A stretch of DNA of 64,000 bases, taken from assembly GCF_030264295.1 (NCBI RefSeq), contig NZ_CP127173.1, positions 10,175,501-10,239,500 of the forward strand, given 5' to 3'. Every line of letters starts with the position of its first letter. Position 1 is the stretch's first letter. Shown piece after piece: positions 17,398-27,700 of the stretch. The DNA comes from Amycolatopsis nalaikhensis. Its GTDB lineage: Bacteria > Actinomycetota > Actinomycetes > Mycobacteriales > Pseudonocardiaceae. The notes under the pieces were generated by a model that searched no databases, was not told where the DNA came from, and saw only the letters and a program-made list of their open reading frames with translations. The position numbers and the translations under genes are program-made.

Positions 17398-18864
17398 TCA
17401 GCGCGCCGACGCAGCCGCGCGGCGCCGGGACAGCGCGTCGACCGTCGCGGCGAGCAGCAGGACCAGGCCGGTAACGATGTTGACCACCGCCGCGGTCTGC
17501 TTGAGCAGGCCGAGGCCGTTGATCACGACGGCGATCACGAGACCACCGACGACGGCGTCGGCCACGCGGCCCTTGCCGCCGAACAGCGACGTCCCGCCGA
17601 TGACCGCCGAACCCACCGCGAACAGCAGCGTGTTGAGACCACCGGACTGCGGGCTGACCGAGCCGACCTTCGACGCGGCGACGATGCCGCCGATCGCGGC
17701 GACCGCCGAGCCGATGACGAACACGCTCGCCCGGATCTTCGGCACGTCGATACCGGCGCGGCGGGCGGCTTCCTTGTTGCCGCCGACCGCGTAGATGTAG
17801 CGGCCGTAGCGGGTCTTGTTGAGCACGTACGTGCCCGCGACCAGCAGCACCAGCACGATCGGGATGATGTACGGCACGCCCTGGATGCTGACGACCGCCT
17901 TGTTCGGCGAGCGGTTGATGGTCAGCAGCCAGGTGCCCAGCGCCGACAGCACGACGAGCGCGGCGACCTTGGCCACGACGAGCGGGGTCGGCTGGACGAC
18001 CAGGCCGCGCTGGAGCCGCTTGAAGTGGCTGAGCAGCGAGATCACCGCGAAGCCGCCGGCGGCGACCAGGAAGAAGATCCAGCTGCCCAGGATGTTCAGG
18101 TTGCCGTTCGCGATCTTGTACAGCACGTCGGAGTTGGTGATGCCGATCGTGCCGCCCTCACCGATGAACTGCAGCAGGACACCCTGCCAGACGATGTACA
18201 GCGCCAGGGTCACGACGAAGGACGGCATGCCGATCTTCGACACGAGGAAACCGGTGATGCAGCCGATCGCCGTGCCGACGCAGATGGCCAGCAGGATCTC
18301 GAGCCACGGGTTGCCCGGGATGCCGATCGCGACGATCAGCAGGCCGACCAGCGACAGCGCGGCGCCGGGCCAGATCCGCTGGTAGGCCGAGAGCAGCATG
18401 GCCACCGCGAGCACTCCGATGAACGTGATGAACACGCCGGAACCCATGGTGCCCAGCAGGTTCCCGTTGTGCACGAAGTGCAGGGCCATCACCGACGCCG
18501 CGACACCGGAGGCGGTACCGGCGGCGAGGTCGATCTCGCCGAGCAGCAGCACGAACACGATGCCCATGGCGATGATGATCACGCCGGCGCCCTGCGGGAA
18601 CAGGTTCGCGATGTTGGCCAGGGTGAAGAAGTTGTCCGACAGGGCGCTGAAGAGGATGACCAGCACGAGCAGGCCGAACAGCGACGGCAGCGCGCCGAGC
18701 TCGCCGGCGCGCAGCCGGGCGAAGTAGTCGCGGATCGCTTCGCCGGTTGACATCGATGTCGTGTCGATGCCGAAGTCGGAGATCGCCGCGGTGGGGTTCT
18801 GGGTCTGCGCGAGCGCTTCCGCGGCCGGGGTGTCGACCTCGTGCTTCGCAGGGGTTTCAGTCAT
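17398..18864 (-). CDS. xylH: Sugar ABC transporter permease, XylH type
   Basis: Membrane permease of a BPD_transp_2 sugar importer, with many helices and the family EAA-like loop region AVGGNKEAARRAGIDVPKIR. About 488 residues, longer than E. coli XylH because of an extra N-terminal cytosolic segment and a mid-chain insertion around residues 300-340. ATG 18864 (MTETPAKHE) follows GGAAGAAAG; a GTG at 18888 overlapping the xylG stop would add eight residues. Gene order xylF-xylG-xylH and XylF similarity point to D-xylose as substrate (inference). Confidence 0.9.
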   Translation of the reverse strand: MTETPAKHEVDTPAAEALAQTQNPTAAISDFGIDTTSMSTGEAIRDYFARLRAGELGALPSLFGLLVLVILFSALSDNFFTLANIANLFPQGAGVIIIAMGIVFVLLLGEIDLAAGTASGVAASVMALHFVHNGNLLGTMGSGVFITFIGVLAVAMLLSAYQRIWPGAALSLVGLLIVAIGIPGNPWLEILLAICVGTAIGCITGFLVSKIGMPSFVVTLALYIVWQGVLLQFIGEGGTIGITNSDVLYKIANGNLNILGSWIFFLVAAGGFAVISLLSHFKRLQRGLVVQPTPLVVAKVAALVVLSALGTWLLTINRSPNKAVVSIQGVPYIIPIVLVLLVAGTYVLNKTRYGRYIYAVGGNKEAARRAGIDVPKIRASVFVIGSAVAAIGGIVAASKVGSVSPQSGGLNTLLFAVGSAVIGGTSLFGGKGRVADAVVGGLVIAVVINGLGLLKQTAAVVNIVTGLVLLLAATVDALSRRRAAASAR

Positions 18865-18884
18865 TTCCGGTTCTTTCTTCCCGC

Positions 18885-19658
18885 TCACAGGACCACGGCT
18901 TCGGGCCGGGCCAGACCGAGGTCACCGGAGCGACCCGCGGTGATCAGCTCCACGACCTGGCCGTGGGTGACGTCCTTCGTGTGCACCTCGGCGACGAGGC
19001 GGCCGAGGTAGAGCACCGCGATGCGGTCGGCGACCTCGAAGACGTCGGCCATGTTGTGGCTGATCAGGACGACACCGAGGCCCTGCTCGGCCAGCCGGCG
19101 GACGAGGTCGAGCACCTGCCGGGTCTGCGCGACACCGAGCGCGGCGGTCGGCTCGTCGAGCACGACGACCTTGCTGTTCCACAGCACCGACTTGGCGATG
19201 GCGACGGTCTGGCGCTGCCCGCCGGACAGCGAGGAGACCGGCGTCCGGACCGACTTCACGGTGCGGACCGACAGGGAGGCCAGCGTCTCGCGGGCGGCCT
19301 TCTCCATGCTGGCCTCGTCCAGCTTCCACGCGCTGCCGCGCTCGCGGCCGAGGAACATGTTCTGCACGATGTCGAGGTTGTCGGCGAGCGCGAGGTCCTG
19401 GTACACGACCTCGATGCCGAGCTCCGCCGCGTCCTTCGGACCGCGGATGTGGGCGTCTTTCCCGTTGAACCGCACGGCCCCCGAGTCGTACGGGTGGATG
19501 CCGGCGATGCACTTGACGAGGGTCGACTTGCCGGCGCCGTTGTCGCCGACCAGTGCGGTCACTTCACCCGCACGCACGTCGAAGTCCACGTCGTGGAGGA
19601 CGTGGACGGGGCCGAAGCTCTTGTTCAGGCCCTTGATCTCGAGGATGGGCTCACTCAT
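18885..19658 (-). CDS. xylG: Sugar ABC transporter ATP-binding protein, XylG type, single domain
   Basis: 257 residues with Walker A GDNGAGKST, Q-loop VVYQDLALAD, signature LSGGQRQT, Walker B VVVLDEPTAALG and switch HNMADV. E. coli XylG has two fused ATPase domains (about 510 residues); this one has a single domain, as in many actinobacterial sugar importers, so it probably acts as a homodimer. It lies between xylF and xylH and energises sugar uptake at the cytoplasmic membrane. Confidence 0.93.
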   Translation of the reverse strand: MSEPILEIKGLNKSFGPVHVLHDVDFDVRAGEVTALVGDNGAGKSTLVKCIAGIHPYDSGAVRFNGKDAHIRGPKDAAELGIEVVYQDLALADNLDIVQNMFLGRERGSAWKLDEASMEKAARETLASLSVRTVKSVRTPVSSLSGGQRQTVAIAKSVLWNSKVVVLDEPTAALGVAQTRQVLDLVRRLAEQGLGVVLISHNMADVFEVADRIAVLYLGRLVAEVHTKDVTHGQVVELITAGRSGDLGLARPEAVVL

Positions 19659-19683
19659 GGCTGGCTTTTCTCCTGGGTGGGTA

Positions 19684-19724
19684 CCGGGCCGGGACGCGCC
19701 GTCGGGGTGCGCGTCCCGGCCCGG
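19684..19724 (-). terminator. Strong intercistronic stem between xylF and xylG
   Basis: 16-bp perfect stem (CCGGGCCGGGACGCGC and its complement) with a 9-base loop, 22 bp after the xylF stop and 26 bp before the xylG start, no T-run. In sugar ABC operons such stems commonly protect or partly terminate the binding-protein mRNA so that the binding protein is made in excess. Confidence 0.75.
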
Positions 19725-19746
19725 CTGTTCATGGGGTACTGCGGGC

Positions 19747-20883
19747 TCAGGAGATGCCGAGCGAGCTGCACTTGGCGGCGAGGTCGCCGCCGCAGATTTC
19801 GCTCGCCTTCACGTAGCCCTGGGTCACGACGGTCTTGATGTCCTTCTCCAGGATCGTCGTCGGGGTGAGCAGCACGGACTTGATGTCGCGGTTGTTCTTC
19901 GGGTCGTGCAGCTTGCCCGTCGCGATGGCGTCCGCGGCGGCCGTGTCACCCTTGGCCAGGGCGGCGGCCAGCTTGGCGGTGGCCTCGGCCTCTTCCTTGA
20001 TCGGCTTGAAGACCGTCATGTACTGGTCGCCGCGCATGACCGCCATCAGGCCGTCGGCGGTCGCGTCCTGGCCGGTGACCGGGACCTTCCCGTTGAGGCC
20101 GTTCTTCTTGAGGATGGTGATGACCGCGCCGGCCAGGCCGTCGTTCGCCGCGACGACGCCGTCGACCTTGCCGCCGTTGGCGGTGAAGATCTGCTCGAAC
20201 GTCGTGCCGCCGAGCTGGTTGTCCCAGTCGTTGATCGGCTGCTTCTGGATGCGCTTCAGGGTGCCCGCCGAGAACAGCGGCTCGAGGACGGAGTCCTGGC
20301 CCTTGGTGAACAGCGTCGCGTTGTTGTCGGTCGGGGCGCCCTCGATCTGGACGACACCCGCGCCCGGCTTGCTCTTCAGCGCGTCCGCCATGGCCTGGCC
20401 CTGCAGCTGGCCGACCTTCTCGTTGTCGAACGAGACGTAGTAGTCGGCGGAGCCGCCGAGGCTCGGGCGGTCGTAGTCGATGACCGGGATGCCCGCGCCC
20501 TTCGCCTTCGCCTCGACGGCGGCACCGACGGCCGGGTCGGACGGGGCGATGATCAGGGCCTTGACGCCGGAGCTGATGAAGCCGTCGGCCAGGGTGGTGA
20601 ACTTCTGGGCGTCACCCTGGGCGTTCTGGATGTCGGCCTCGAAGCCCTGCGCCGTCAGCGCGGCCTGGAGCATCGGCTTGTCGAAGGCCTCCCAGCGCGC
20701 CGAGGTGGCGGTCTCCGGGAGGATGACGCCGACCTTGCCGTTGGCACCGCCGCCGGCCTGCGCGGACGAGGAAGCGGAGCTGCTTCCCGTGCCCCCGCTG
20801 TCTGAACTGTTGGCACCGCAAGCGGTCAGCACCAGGCCGGTGCTCACCGTGGCGGCGAGGAGGGTAAGGGTTCTGCTGCGCAT
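19747..20883 (-). CDS. xylF: Xylose-type sugar-binding lipoprotein (XylF-like)
   Basis: 378 residues. Lipoprotein signal: MRSRTLTLLAATVSTGLVL then lipobox LTAC, so it is membrane-anchored outside the cell. A Ser/Gly-rich linker leads to a periplasmic-binding-protein fold. Stretches YYVSFDNEKVGQLQ, DNNATLFTKGQ, VTGQDA, QYMTVFKPI and LLTP closely parallel E. coli XylF, so D-xylose is the likely ligand. ATG 20883; the open frame continues upstream across the operator but without protein features. Promoter and operator precede it (20984-21058). Confidence 0.92.
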   Translation of the reverse strand: MRSRTLTLLAATVSTGLVLTACGANSSDSGGTGSSSASSSAQAGGGANGKVGVILPETATSARWEAFDKPMLQAALTAQGFEADIQNAQGDAQKFTTLADGFISSGVKALIIAPSDPAVGAAVEAKAKGAGIPVIDYDRPSLGGSADYYVSFDNEKVGQLQGQAMADALKSKPGAGVVQIEGAPTDNNATLFTKGQDSVLEPLFSAGTLKRIQKQPINDWDNQLGGTTFEQIFTANGGKVDGVVAANDGLAGAVITILKKNGLNGKVPVTGQDATADGLMAVMRGDQYMTVFKPIKEEAEATAKLAAALAKGDTAAADAIATGKLHDPKNNRDIKSVLLTPTTILEKDIKTVVTQGYVKASEICGGDLAAKCSSLGIS

Positions 20884-20983
20884 CCTCGTTCCTTCCGGAT
20901 CCAAGCATTGGTGACGAGCGGGCCGTCGACGTCGTCTCGGGCCCTGCGGGGCGGTGATCCGGAGGGTCCCGGCGCACCGACGC

Positions 20984-21010
20984 GCATATGTTGTGGGCGA
21001 CAACATATGC
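20984..21010. promoter_or_regulatory. Palindromic operator before xylF
   Basis: Perfect 11-base inverted repeat GCATATGTTGT / ACAACATATGC around five bases, about 100 bp upstream of the xylF start and just downstream of the candidate promoter. AT-rich in a GC-rich setting. Its size and symmetry suit a dimeric ROK repressor such as the one encoded at the end of this operon. Confidence 0.8.
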
Positions 21011-21028
21011 CGCTGAGCGGCTGCGGGG

Positions 21029-21058
21029 AAGATAGCTGGATCGATTAAATGACACCAA
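21029..21058 (-). promoter_or_regulatory. Candidate sigma-70-type promoter of the xyl operon
   Basis: On the minus strand TTGGTG (21058-21053) and TATCTT (21034-21029) are separated by 18 bases. The predicted start would fall around 21022, placing the palindrome from about +12 to +38, a position where a bound repressor would block elongation. Boxes are imperfect. Confidence 0.5.
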
Positions 21059-21434
21059 TTGGACACGGTTCGGCAACACGGGCTGAACCTCGCCCGGAAA
21101 GAGTAGATCCGCTGACGATGTGATCGCCAGCACTCACGGTGTGTTACATCCGGGTTTCGTGCGGGCCTGACGCTACTCCGGCGGTGGACACCGAGCGCAA
21201 CCCGTGGCGAACCCACGTGCCCGGCGGGTGATTGGTCGCCGACTTGCGAAGTTCGGGCGGGAAAGTGCCCGTTGCGCCACTCGTGCGGGGACGTCCGGGC
21301 ACGGTGGCGGTGACGGAATGGCACGGAGCGTCACAGAGGGACTGGAGGCGGCCGGGAACGGACGGTGATCGCCAACTTCAGCCACCCGGGCGACACCCAC
21401 CAGCTCCTCGACTGCCGCACGGCCTCGGTCCCCA

Positions 21435-21519
21435 GCGCCCCAAGGCCACATTGGGTGCGTCAGACGCAACCAAGGCGGCCTTCGGTGCGTGAGACGCAAC
21501 GAAGGCCACATTGGGGCGC
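21435..21519. repeat. 85-bp modular palindromic repeat, copy A
   Basis: Bounded by GCGCCCCAA and TTGGGGCGC, with words AAGGCCACATT, AAGGCGGCCTT and two small palindromes of type TGCGTSNSACGCA. Begins 48 bp after the helicase stop (reading the minus strand). Same size and architecture as the copies at 37239-37323 and 44226-44310. Confidence 0.9.
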
Positions 21520-21566
21520 TTGAGCCGGGCCGGAGTGCGGGAGGCGGGCGGGTCGGAGGGCGCGAC

Positions 21567-23303
21567 CTACCAGGACCGGAGCGTGACTATCCGCTCCTCC
21601 AGCTGCTCCACCGTCGCCATCGCCGTCACCGGGCCGCCGCACACCCGGCGCAGCTCGTTGTGGATCGCGCCGTGGGGCTTCTTCGTGCGGTGGTGGTACA
21701 TCCCCACCAGCGCGTTCAGCTCCTTGCGCAACGCGCCCAGCCGCTCGCTCACCGACTGCGGGCGTGCCGTGGGTGGCGGTGCTTCCTCCTTGGCGGGCTT
21801 GCGGCGCTTCTCGTCCGCGATCTGCTCTTCCTGCCGCTTGCGCAGCAGCGCCCGGACCTGGTCCGGCTCCAGCAGCCCCGGCAGCCCGAGGTACTCCTGC
21901 TCCTCGTCGGACCCCGAGAACACCGCCGTGCCGAACGAGTTGCCGTCGTAGATGACCTGGTCCAGCTCGGCCGAGGCGCCCAGCGAGGTGAACGCCTTCT
22001 CCTCCTCGCCCGGCTCGTCCTCGGTGCGGTTGGCCTGGGCCAGGAGCTCGTCCTCCCAGCCCTCCTTCTCGCGGTGCGGCTTGCCCAGCACGTGGTCGCG
22101 CTGCGCCTCCAGCTCGCTCGCCAGCTCCAGCAGCACCGGCACCGACGGCAGGAACACGCTCGCCGTCTCGCCCTTCTTGCGGGCCCGCACGTAGCGGCCG
22201 ATCGCCTGGGCGAAGAACAGCGGGGTCGACGCGCTCGTCGCGTACACCCCCACCGCCAGCCGCGGGACGTCGACGCCTTCCGAGACCATCCGGACCGCGA
22301 TGATCCAGCGTTCCTTCGTCTCGGAGAACTCCTTGATCCGGCCCGACGCCTTGGGGTCGTCCGAAAGCACCAGCGTCGGCGTCTCGCCCGAGATGCGCTC
22401 CAGGATCTTCGCGTACGCCCGCGCCGTCTCCTGGTCGGTCGCGATGACCAGGCCGCCGGCGTCCGGCACGTGCTGGCGGACCTGCGACAACCGGGTGTCC
22501 GCGGCCTGCAGCACCGCCGGGATCCACTCGCCCGCCGGGTCGAGCGCCGTGCGCCACGCCCGGGCGTTCTGCTCCGCCGTCAGCGGCTCGCCGAGCCGCG
22601 CCGTGAACTCCTCGCCCGCGCTCGTGCGCCAGGACGCCTCACCCGAGTACGCGAGGAACACGACCGGCCGGACCACGCCGTCGGCCAGCGCGTCCGCGTA
22701 GCCGTACGTGTGGTCGGCCTTGCTGCGCTGGAAGCCGCCCGCGTCCGGCTCGTAGGTGACGAACGGGATGGCCGAGTCGTCGGAGCGGAACGGCGTCCCG
22801 GTGAGCGCCAGGCGCCGGACGGCCGGGGTGAACGCCTCGCGGATCGCGTCGCCCCAGGACTTCGCGTCGCCGCCGTGGTGGATCTCGTCGAGGATCACCA
22901 GCGTCTTGCGGTTCTCCGTGCGCACCCGGTGCAGCGTCGGGTGCGCCGCGACCTGCGCGTACGTCACCGCGACGCCGTTGTAGTCCGACGAGGTGACGCC
23001 GGTGGTGTTGCGGAAGTTCGAGTCGATGTCGATCCCGGCCGCCGCGGCCGAGGCCGCCCACTGGTGCTTGAGGTGCTCGGTCGGGGTGACGATGGTGACC
23101 GCCTCGATCGTGCGGTCGCTCAGCAGCTCCGCGGCGATCCGCAGGCCGAACACCGTCTTGCCGGCACCGGGCGTCGCCACCGCGAGGAAGTCCTTCGGCT
23201 TCTGCGTCAGGTACTTGGTGAGCGCCCGCCGCTGCCACGCCCGCAGCGGGCGCGCGGTCGAGTCCTTCTCCGCGGGAGGCGCCCCGAGCTGCGTCTCCGT
23301 CAT
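21567..23303 (-). CDS. DEAD/DEAH-box (SF2) helicase
   Basis: 578 residues. Walker A ATPGAGKT near residue 46, DEIH box (VILDEIHHGG), motif III LTGTPFRSD, and C-terminal RecA domain with VRMVSEGVDVPRL and motif VI QAIGRYVRARK. After about residue 430 comes a charged region rich in Glu/Lys (EEEKAF, RKRQEEQIADEKRRK) and a C-terminal helical tail. Resembles RadD/ERCC3-like or type-III-restriction-like translocases; nucleic-acid substrate unknown. Single gene; its promoter faces the YihY gene. The downstream modular repeat may serve as terminator. Confidence 0.9.
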   Translation of the reverse strand: MTETQLGAPPAEKDSTARPLRAWQRRALTKYLTQKPKDFLAVATPGAGKTVFGLRIAAELLSDRTIEAVTIVTPTEHLKHQWAASAAAAGIDIDSNFRNTTGVTSSDYNGVAVTYAQVAAHPTLHRVRTENRKTLVILDEIHHGGDAKSWGDAIREAFTPAVRRLALTGTPFRSDDSAIPFVTYEPDAGGFQRSKADHTYGYADALADGVVRPVVFLAYSGEASWRTSAGEEFTARLGEPLTAEQNARAWRTALDPAGEWIPAVLQAADTRLSQVRQHVPDAGGLVIATDQETARAYAKILERISGETPTLVLSDDPKASGRIKEFSETKERWIIAVRMVSEGVDVPRLAVGVYATSASTPLFFAQAIGRYVRARKKGETASVFLPSVPVLLELASELEAQRDHVLGKPHREKEGWEDELLAQANRTEDEPGEEEKAFTSLGASAELDQVIYDGNSFGTAVFSGSDEEQEYLGLPGLLEPDQVRALLRKRQEEQIADEKRRKPAKEEAPPPTARPQSVSERLGALRKELNALVGMYHHRTKKPHGAIHNELRRVCGGPVTAMATVEQLEERIVTLRSW

Positions 23304-23527
23304 GCCGGTCCTCCCCCTCGCTCATGCCTTTGACGTGCGAAAACCCTCACTGTGGTACCGACTTCTGCGTCATTGACCGGTCGGCGACTGCGGTGAGGGC
23401 ACTGGAGCGAGTCTACCGGCCGGGTCCGACAGTTCCGGGCACCGGCACGGGTGATGTCGGCCGACACGCCCGGCCGCAGGGGGTGTGACGAGCCAAATCA
23501 GCGGGGATGGACCATGCTGGACACGTC

Positions 23528-24673
23528 ATGGGTGAGGTGCAGCCGTCCGCAGCGACGAAGGTGGCCCGCAAGGGGCCGTGGCGCCTCCTCACGCGCACGC
23601 TCGCCAAGGCCTGGGACGGCAACATCTTCTCCGAGGCCGCCGAAGCCGCCTTCTGGCAGACGCTGTCGCTGCCCCCGCTGCTGCTCGGGCTGCTGGGCGC
23701 GCTGGGCTTCGTCGGCGAGTGGTTCGGCAACGGCGTCGTGTCCGCCGTGCACGACCGCATCATCGGCTTCTGCCGGACGGTCTTCAGCACCAACGCCGTG
23801 CAGGACATCATCGAACCGACGGTGAACAGCATCCTCACCGTCGGCAAGGGCGAGATCGTCTCGGTCGGCTTCCTCATCTCGCTGTGGGCGGGCTCGTCGG
23901 CGATGTCGTCGTTCGTGGACGCGATCACTGTCGCCCACGACCAGTACGGCGTCCGCAACGACGTCTGGCAGCGGATCTTCGCGCTCCTGCTCTACCTGTG
24001 CGGCCTGGTGATCCTGGTGGTCGGGCTGCCGCTGCTGGCGATCGGCCCCGACCTGCTGCCGGAGTTCTTCCCGGCCGACTGGCGCCCCACCGTGACGTCG
24101 TGGGTGAGCGCGCTCTACTTCCCCGCTCTCGGCGCGATGATCACCCTCGCGCTGACCACGCTGTACAAGCTCGCGCTGCCGCGGAAGCTGCCGTGGCACC
24201 GCGGCCTGCCGGGCGCGGTGCTGGCGATGGTCGTGTTCCTGCTGTCCTCGGTCGGCCTGCGCGTCTACCTGAACTGGATCACCAAGACCGGCTACACCTA
24301 CGGGGCGCTGGCCGCGCCGATCGCGTTCCTGCTGCTGATGTTCTTCATCGGGCTCGCCGTGGTCGGCGGCGCGTACTTCAACAGCGCCATCCAGGAGCTG
24401 TGGCCGGCGAAGGCGACGCGGCGGCAGCGGCGCAAGTGGCGGCGGCTGGAGATGGAACGCGCCTCCGAGCGGCTGCGGTCGGAAGAGGGCCGCAAGCTGT
24501 GGGACCGCTCGACCACGCCGCTGCGCCGCCCGCGCGCCGAAGACGTCTCCCCCAACGGCGCCACACCGTCCGAAGAGGACGAGCCGTCACCCAGCGCGCC
24601 GGAACCGGCACCCAGCGCTGCTCAGGGTCGGCGGTCCACCCCGCGGACGACCCGGAATCAACCTCCAGACTGA
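23528..24673 (+). CDS. YihY/virulence-factor-BrkB family membrane protein
   Basis: 381 residues from ATG 23528 (ATG 23507 is possible; neither has a good ribosome-binding site). YihY domain with six helices: family hallmarks NIFSEAAEAAFWQTLSLPPL, LWAGSSAMSSFVDAI and the last helix pair FLLLMFFIGLAVVGGAYFN. The ~100-residue C-terminal tail is basic then Pro/Ser/Glu-rich (disordered, cytosolic). Function of the family is not settled; it is not the RNase BN it was once called. A second, divergent family member lies at 55494-56513. Confidence 0.88.
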   Translation: MGEVQPSAATKVARKGPWRLLTRTLAKAWDGNIFSEAAEAAFWQTLSLPPLLLGLLGALGFVGEWFGNGVVSAVHDRIIGFCRTVFSTNAVQDIIEPTVNSILTVGKGEIVSVGFLISLWAGSSAMSSFVDAITVAHDQYGVRNDVWQRIFALLLYLCGLVILVVGLPLLAIGPDLLPEFFPADWRPTVTSWVSALYFPALGAMITLALTTLYKLALPRKLPWHRGLPGAVLAMVVFLLSSVGLRVYLNWITKTGYTYGALAAPIAFLLLMFFIGLAVVGGAYFNSAIQELWPAKATRRQRRKWRRLEMERASERLRSEEGRKLWDRSTTPLRRPRAEDVSPNGATPSEEDEPSPSAPEPAPSAAQGRRSTPRTTRNQPPD

Positions 24674-24762
24674 GTCGCTCCTCAGGAACGGCGTGAAAAG
24701 CTGCCCCCGTCACTGACGCAGGCGTCGGTCGCCGCGTCGTTCCCGAGGGGGTTTCCCGAGTC

Positions 24763-27700
24763 ATGTCCGTGCTGGCCAGATTGAGCCTGCGCAACCGAAG
24801 CCTGATCGGCCTGCTCGCGCTGGTCGTCGTCGGCTTCGGGGCTTTCGCGCTGCCGCAGATCAAGCAGCAGCTGTTCCCGTCCCTGCAGTTCCCGCAGGCC
24901 CAGATCGTCACCGCGTACGCGGGCGCGTCGCCGGACGCGGTCGACCGGCAGGTCAGCGAGCCCCTCGAAGGCGCGCTGCAGGGGCTGAAGGGCCTCGAGG
25001 ACGTCACGTCGACCTCGTCGGACGGCGTTTCGCGGGTCGTCGCGCGGTTCGAGTTCGGCACCGACATCGACGGTGCCGTCCAGCAGATCCAGCAGGTCGT
25101 GAACCAGGTCCGGCCGCGGCTGCCGCAGAACTCCGAGCCGTCGGTGTCGGCGGGCAGCACCGACGACCTGCCCGTGGTGCTGGTCGCCGCGGGCACCACC
25201 GGCGACCCGCAGGCCCTCGCGCCCGCGCTGACCGACCAGGTCGCCCCGGAGCTGCGGAAGATCGACGGCGTCCGCACGGTGACCGTCACCGGCGTGCGGC
25301 AGCCGCGCGTCACGATCACGCTCGACTACGCGAAGCTCGCCGCCGCCGGGGTCGACCCGACGTCGGTCGCGACGGCGCTGCAGAGTGCGGGCGCCGCGGT
25401 CCCGGCGGGCACGCTGACCGAGGGCGGCAAGACGCTGAGCGTCCAGGTCGGCGGCGGCCAGACCACTGTGGACACGATCCGCGACCTGTACTTGACGCCG
25501 AGTGCGGCCGCGCGGGGGCGCGGCCCGGTGAAGTTGGGCGACGTCGCCGACGTCCAGTCCGGCTTCGCACCGCCGACGTCGATCACGCGCACCAACGGCA
25601 AGCCGAGCCTCGGCCTCTCGATCACCATGGTGGACAACGGGAACGCCGTCGCGATCTCCGACGCCGTCCGCGACAAGCTGCCGGACCTGGCGAAGAAGAC
25701 CGGGTCCGAGATGAACGTCGTGTTCGACCAGGGCACGCCGGTCAAGGACGCGATCCACGGCCTGACCATCGAAGGCCTGCTGGGCCTGGCGTTCGCCGTC
25801 GTCGTCATCCTGCTGTTCCTGCTGTCGGTGCGTTCGACGCTGGTGACCGCCGTGTCGATCCCGCTGTCGGTGGTGGTCGCGCTGATCGCGCTGTGGACCG
25901 GCGACCTGTCGCTCAACCTGCTCACCCTCGGCGCACTGACGATCGCGATCGGACGGGTGGTCGACGACTCGATCGTCGTGCTGGAGAACATCAAACGGCA
26001 TCTGGCTTACGGCGAGGCGAAGCAGCGGGCGGTGCTCGACGGCGTCCGCGAGGTGGCCGGCGCGGTGACGTCGTCCACGCTGACGACGGTCGCGGTGTTC
26101 CTGCCGATCGCGTTCGTCGGCGGGTTCGTCGGCGAGCTGTTCTCGCCGTTCGCGGTCACCGTGACGGTGGCGCTGCTGGCGTCCCTGCTCGTGTCGCTGA
26201 CCGTGGTTCCCGTGCTGGCGTACTGGTTCCTGAAGCGGCCCACGGTTCCGGCGGACGCCATCGAAGCCGAGCGGGCGCGCGAAGCCGCCGTCGAGAAGGA
26301 GCGCCGCAGCATCCTGCAGCGCGCCTACCTGCCGGTGATCCGGTTCGCGACCAAGCGGCGGCTGACCGTGGTCCTGCTGGCGCTGCTGATCTTCGCGGGC
26401 ACCGTCGGGCTCGCGACGCGGCTCAACACCAACTTCCTGGACCAGTCCGGCGGCACCACGCTGAACATGACGCAGAAGCTGCCCGCGGGCACCAGCGTCG
26501 AGGCGAAGGAGAAGGCGGCGACGGCGGTCGAGCAGGCCCTCGCGGCCGAGCCCGCCGTGGAGACCTACCAGGTCAGCGTCGGCGGGGGTGGCGCGTTCGG
26601 CTTCGGCGGTGGGACCAGCACGAGCATCTCGGTCACGGTCGCCAAGGACACCGACCTCGACGCGCTCTCGGACCGGCTTCGGTCGAAGCTGACCTCGCGG
26701 CCGGAGCTGGGCGAGATCAAGATCGGCGCGGACGCCTCCGGGTTCAACTCCGACCAGGTGTCGGTGACGGTGACCGCGCCGTCCGAGGCCGCGCTGAAGC
26801 CCGCGTCCGACCAGGTCGTGCAGGCGCTGCGCGGGGTGTCCGGGCTGACCGAGGTGAGCAGCGACCTGAGCGTCGGCGCGCCGCGGGTGCAGGTCGAGGT
26901 GGACGACGCCGCGGCCGCCGCGCGCGGGCTGTCGGCGAGCACCATCGGGCAGATCGCCAACCAGGCCATCGCCGGGCGCACGGTGACGCAGCTGCCGGTC
27001 GACGGGCAGCGCACCGACATCGTGCTGCGCGCGGGCACCGCACCGGTGACGGTCGACCAGGTGAAGGGCCTGCCGATCCCCGGTCCCGCGGGCGTCGTCC
27101 GGCTCGACGAGGTGGCGAAGGTGTCCACTGTGGACGGCCCGGCGTCGGTGCACCGCACCGGCGGCGACCTGAGCACCACGGTCACCGCGAAGAACACCGG
27201 CGACAACCTGAGCAAGACGACCGCGGACATCAAGTCCAAGTTGGACGGACTGACGTTCACCGGTGGCGCGGCGTACTCGCTCGGCGGCGTGAGCCAGGAC
27301 CAGGAGGAGGCGTTCTCGAACCTGTTCCTGGCGCTGCTCGCCGCGATCGCGATCGTGTTCCTGATCATGGTGGCGACGTTCCGGAGCCTGATCCAGCCGC
27401 TGATCCTGCTGGTGTCGATCCCGTTCGCGGCGACCGGCGCGATCGGGCTGCTCCTGGCGACGGGCACCGCGTTGGGCCTGCCTGCGCTGATCGGCATGCT
27501 GATGCTCGTCGGCATCGTCGTGACGAACGCGATCGTGCTGATCGACCTGATCAACCAGTACCGCGCCGAGGGGATGAGCGTCACCGACGCCGTCACCGAG
27601 GGCGGGCGGCGGAGGCTGCGGCCGATCCTGATGACCGCGGCGGCGACGGTCTTCGCGCTGGTCCCGATGGCGCTGGGCATCACCGGCCAGGGCGGGTTCA

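Larger units (their letters stand above)
20884..21566. other. Intergenic region, 683 bp
   Basis: Holds, in order from xylF: the palindromic operator, a promoter-like pair, then about 370 bp with no supported gene, and the 85-bp modular repeat next to the helicase stop. Short open frames here have no ribosome-binding site or recognisable domain. Confidence 0.5.

Noticed and set aside
24682..27153. Long minus-strand frame opposite the RND transporter, and similar antisense frames at 16256-17794, 8910-10544 and 9731-12082
   Set aside because: High-GC shadow frames; the opposite strand carries proteins with clear family motifs.
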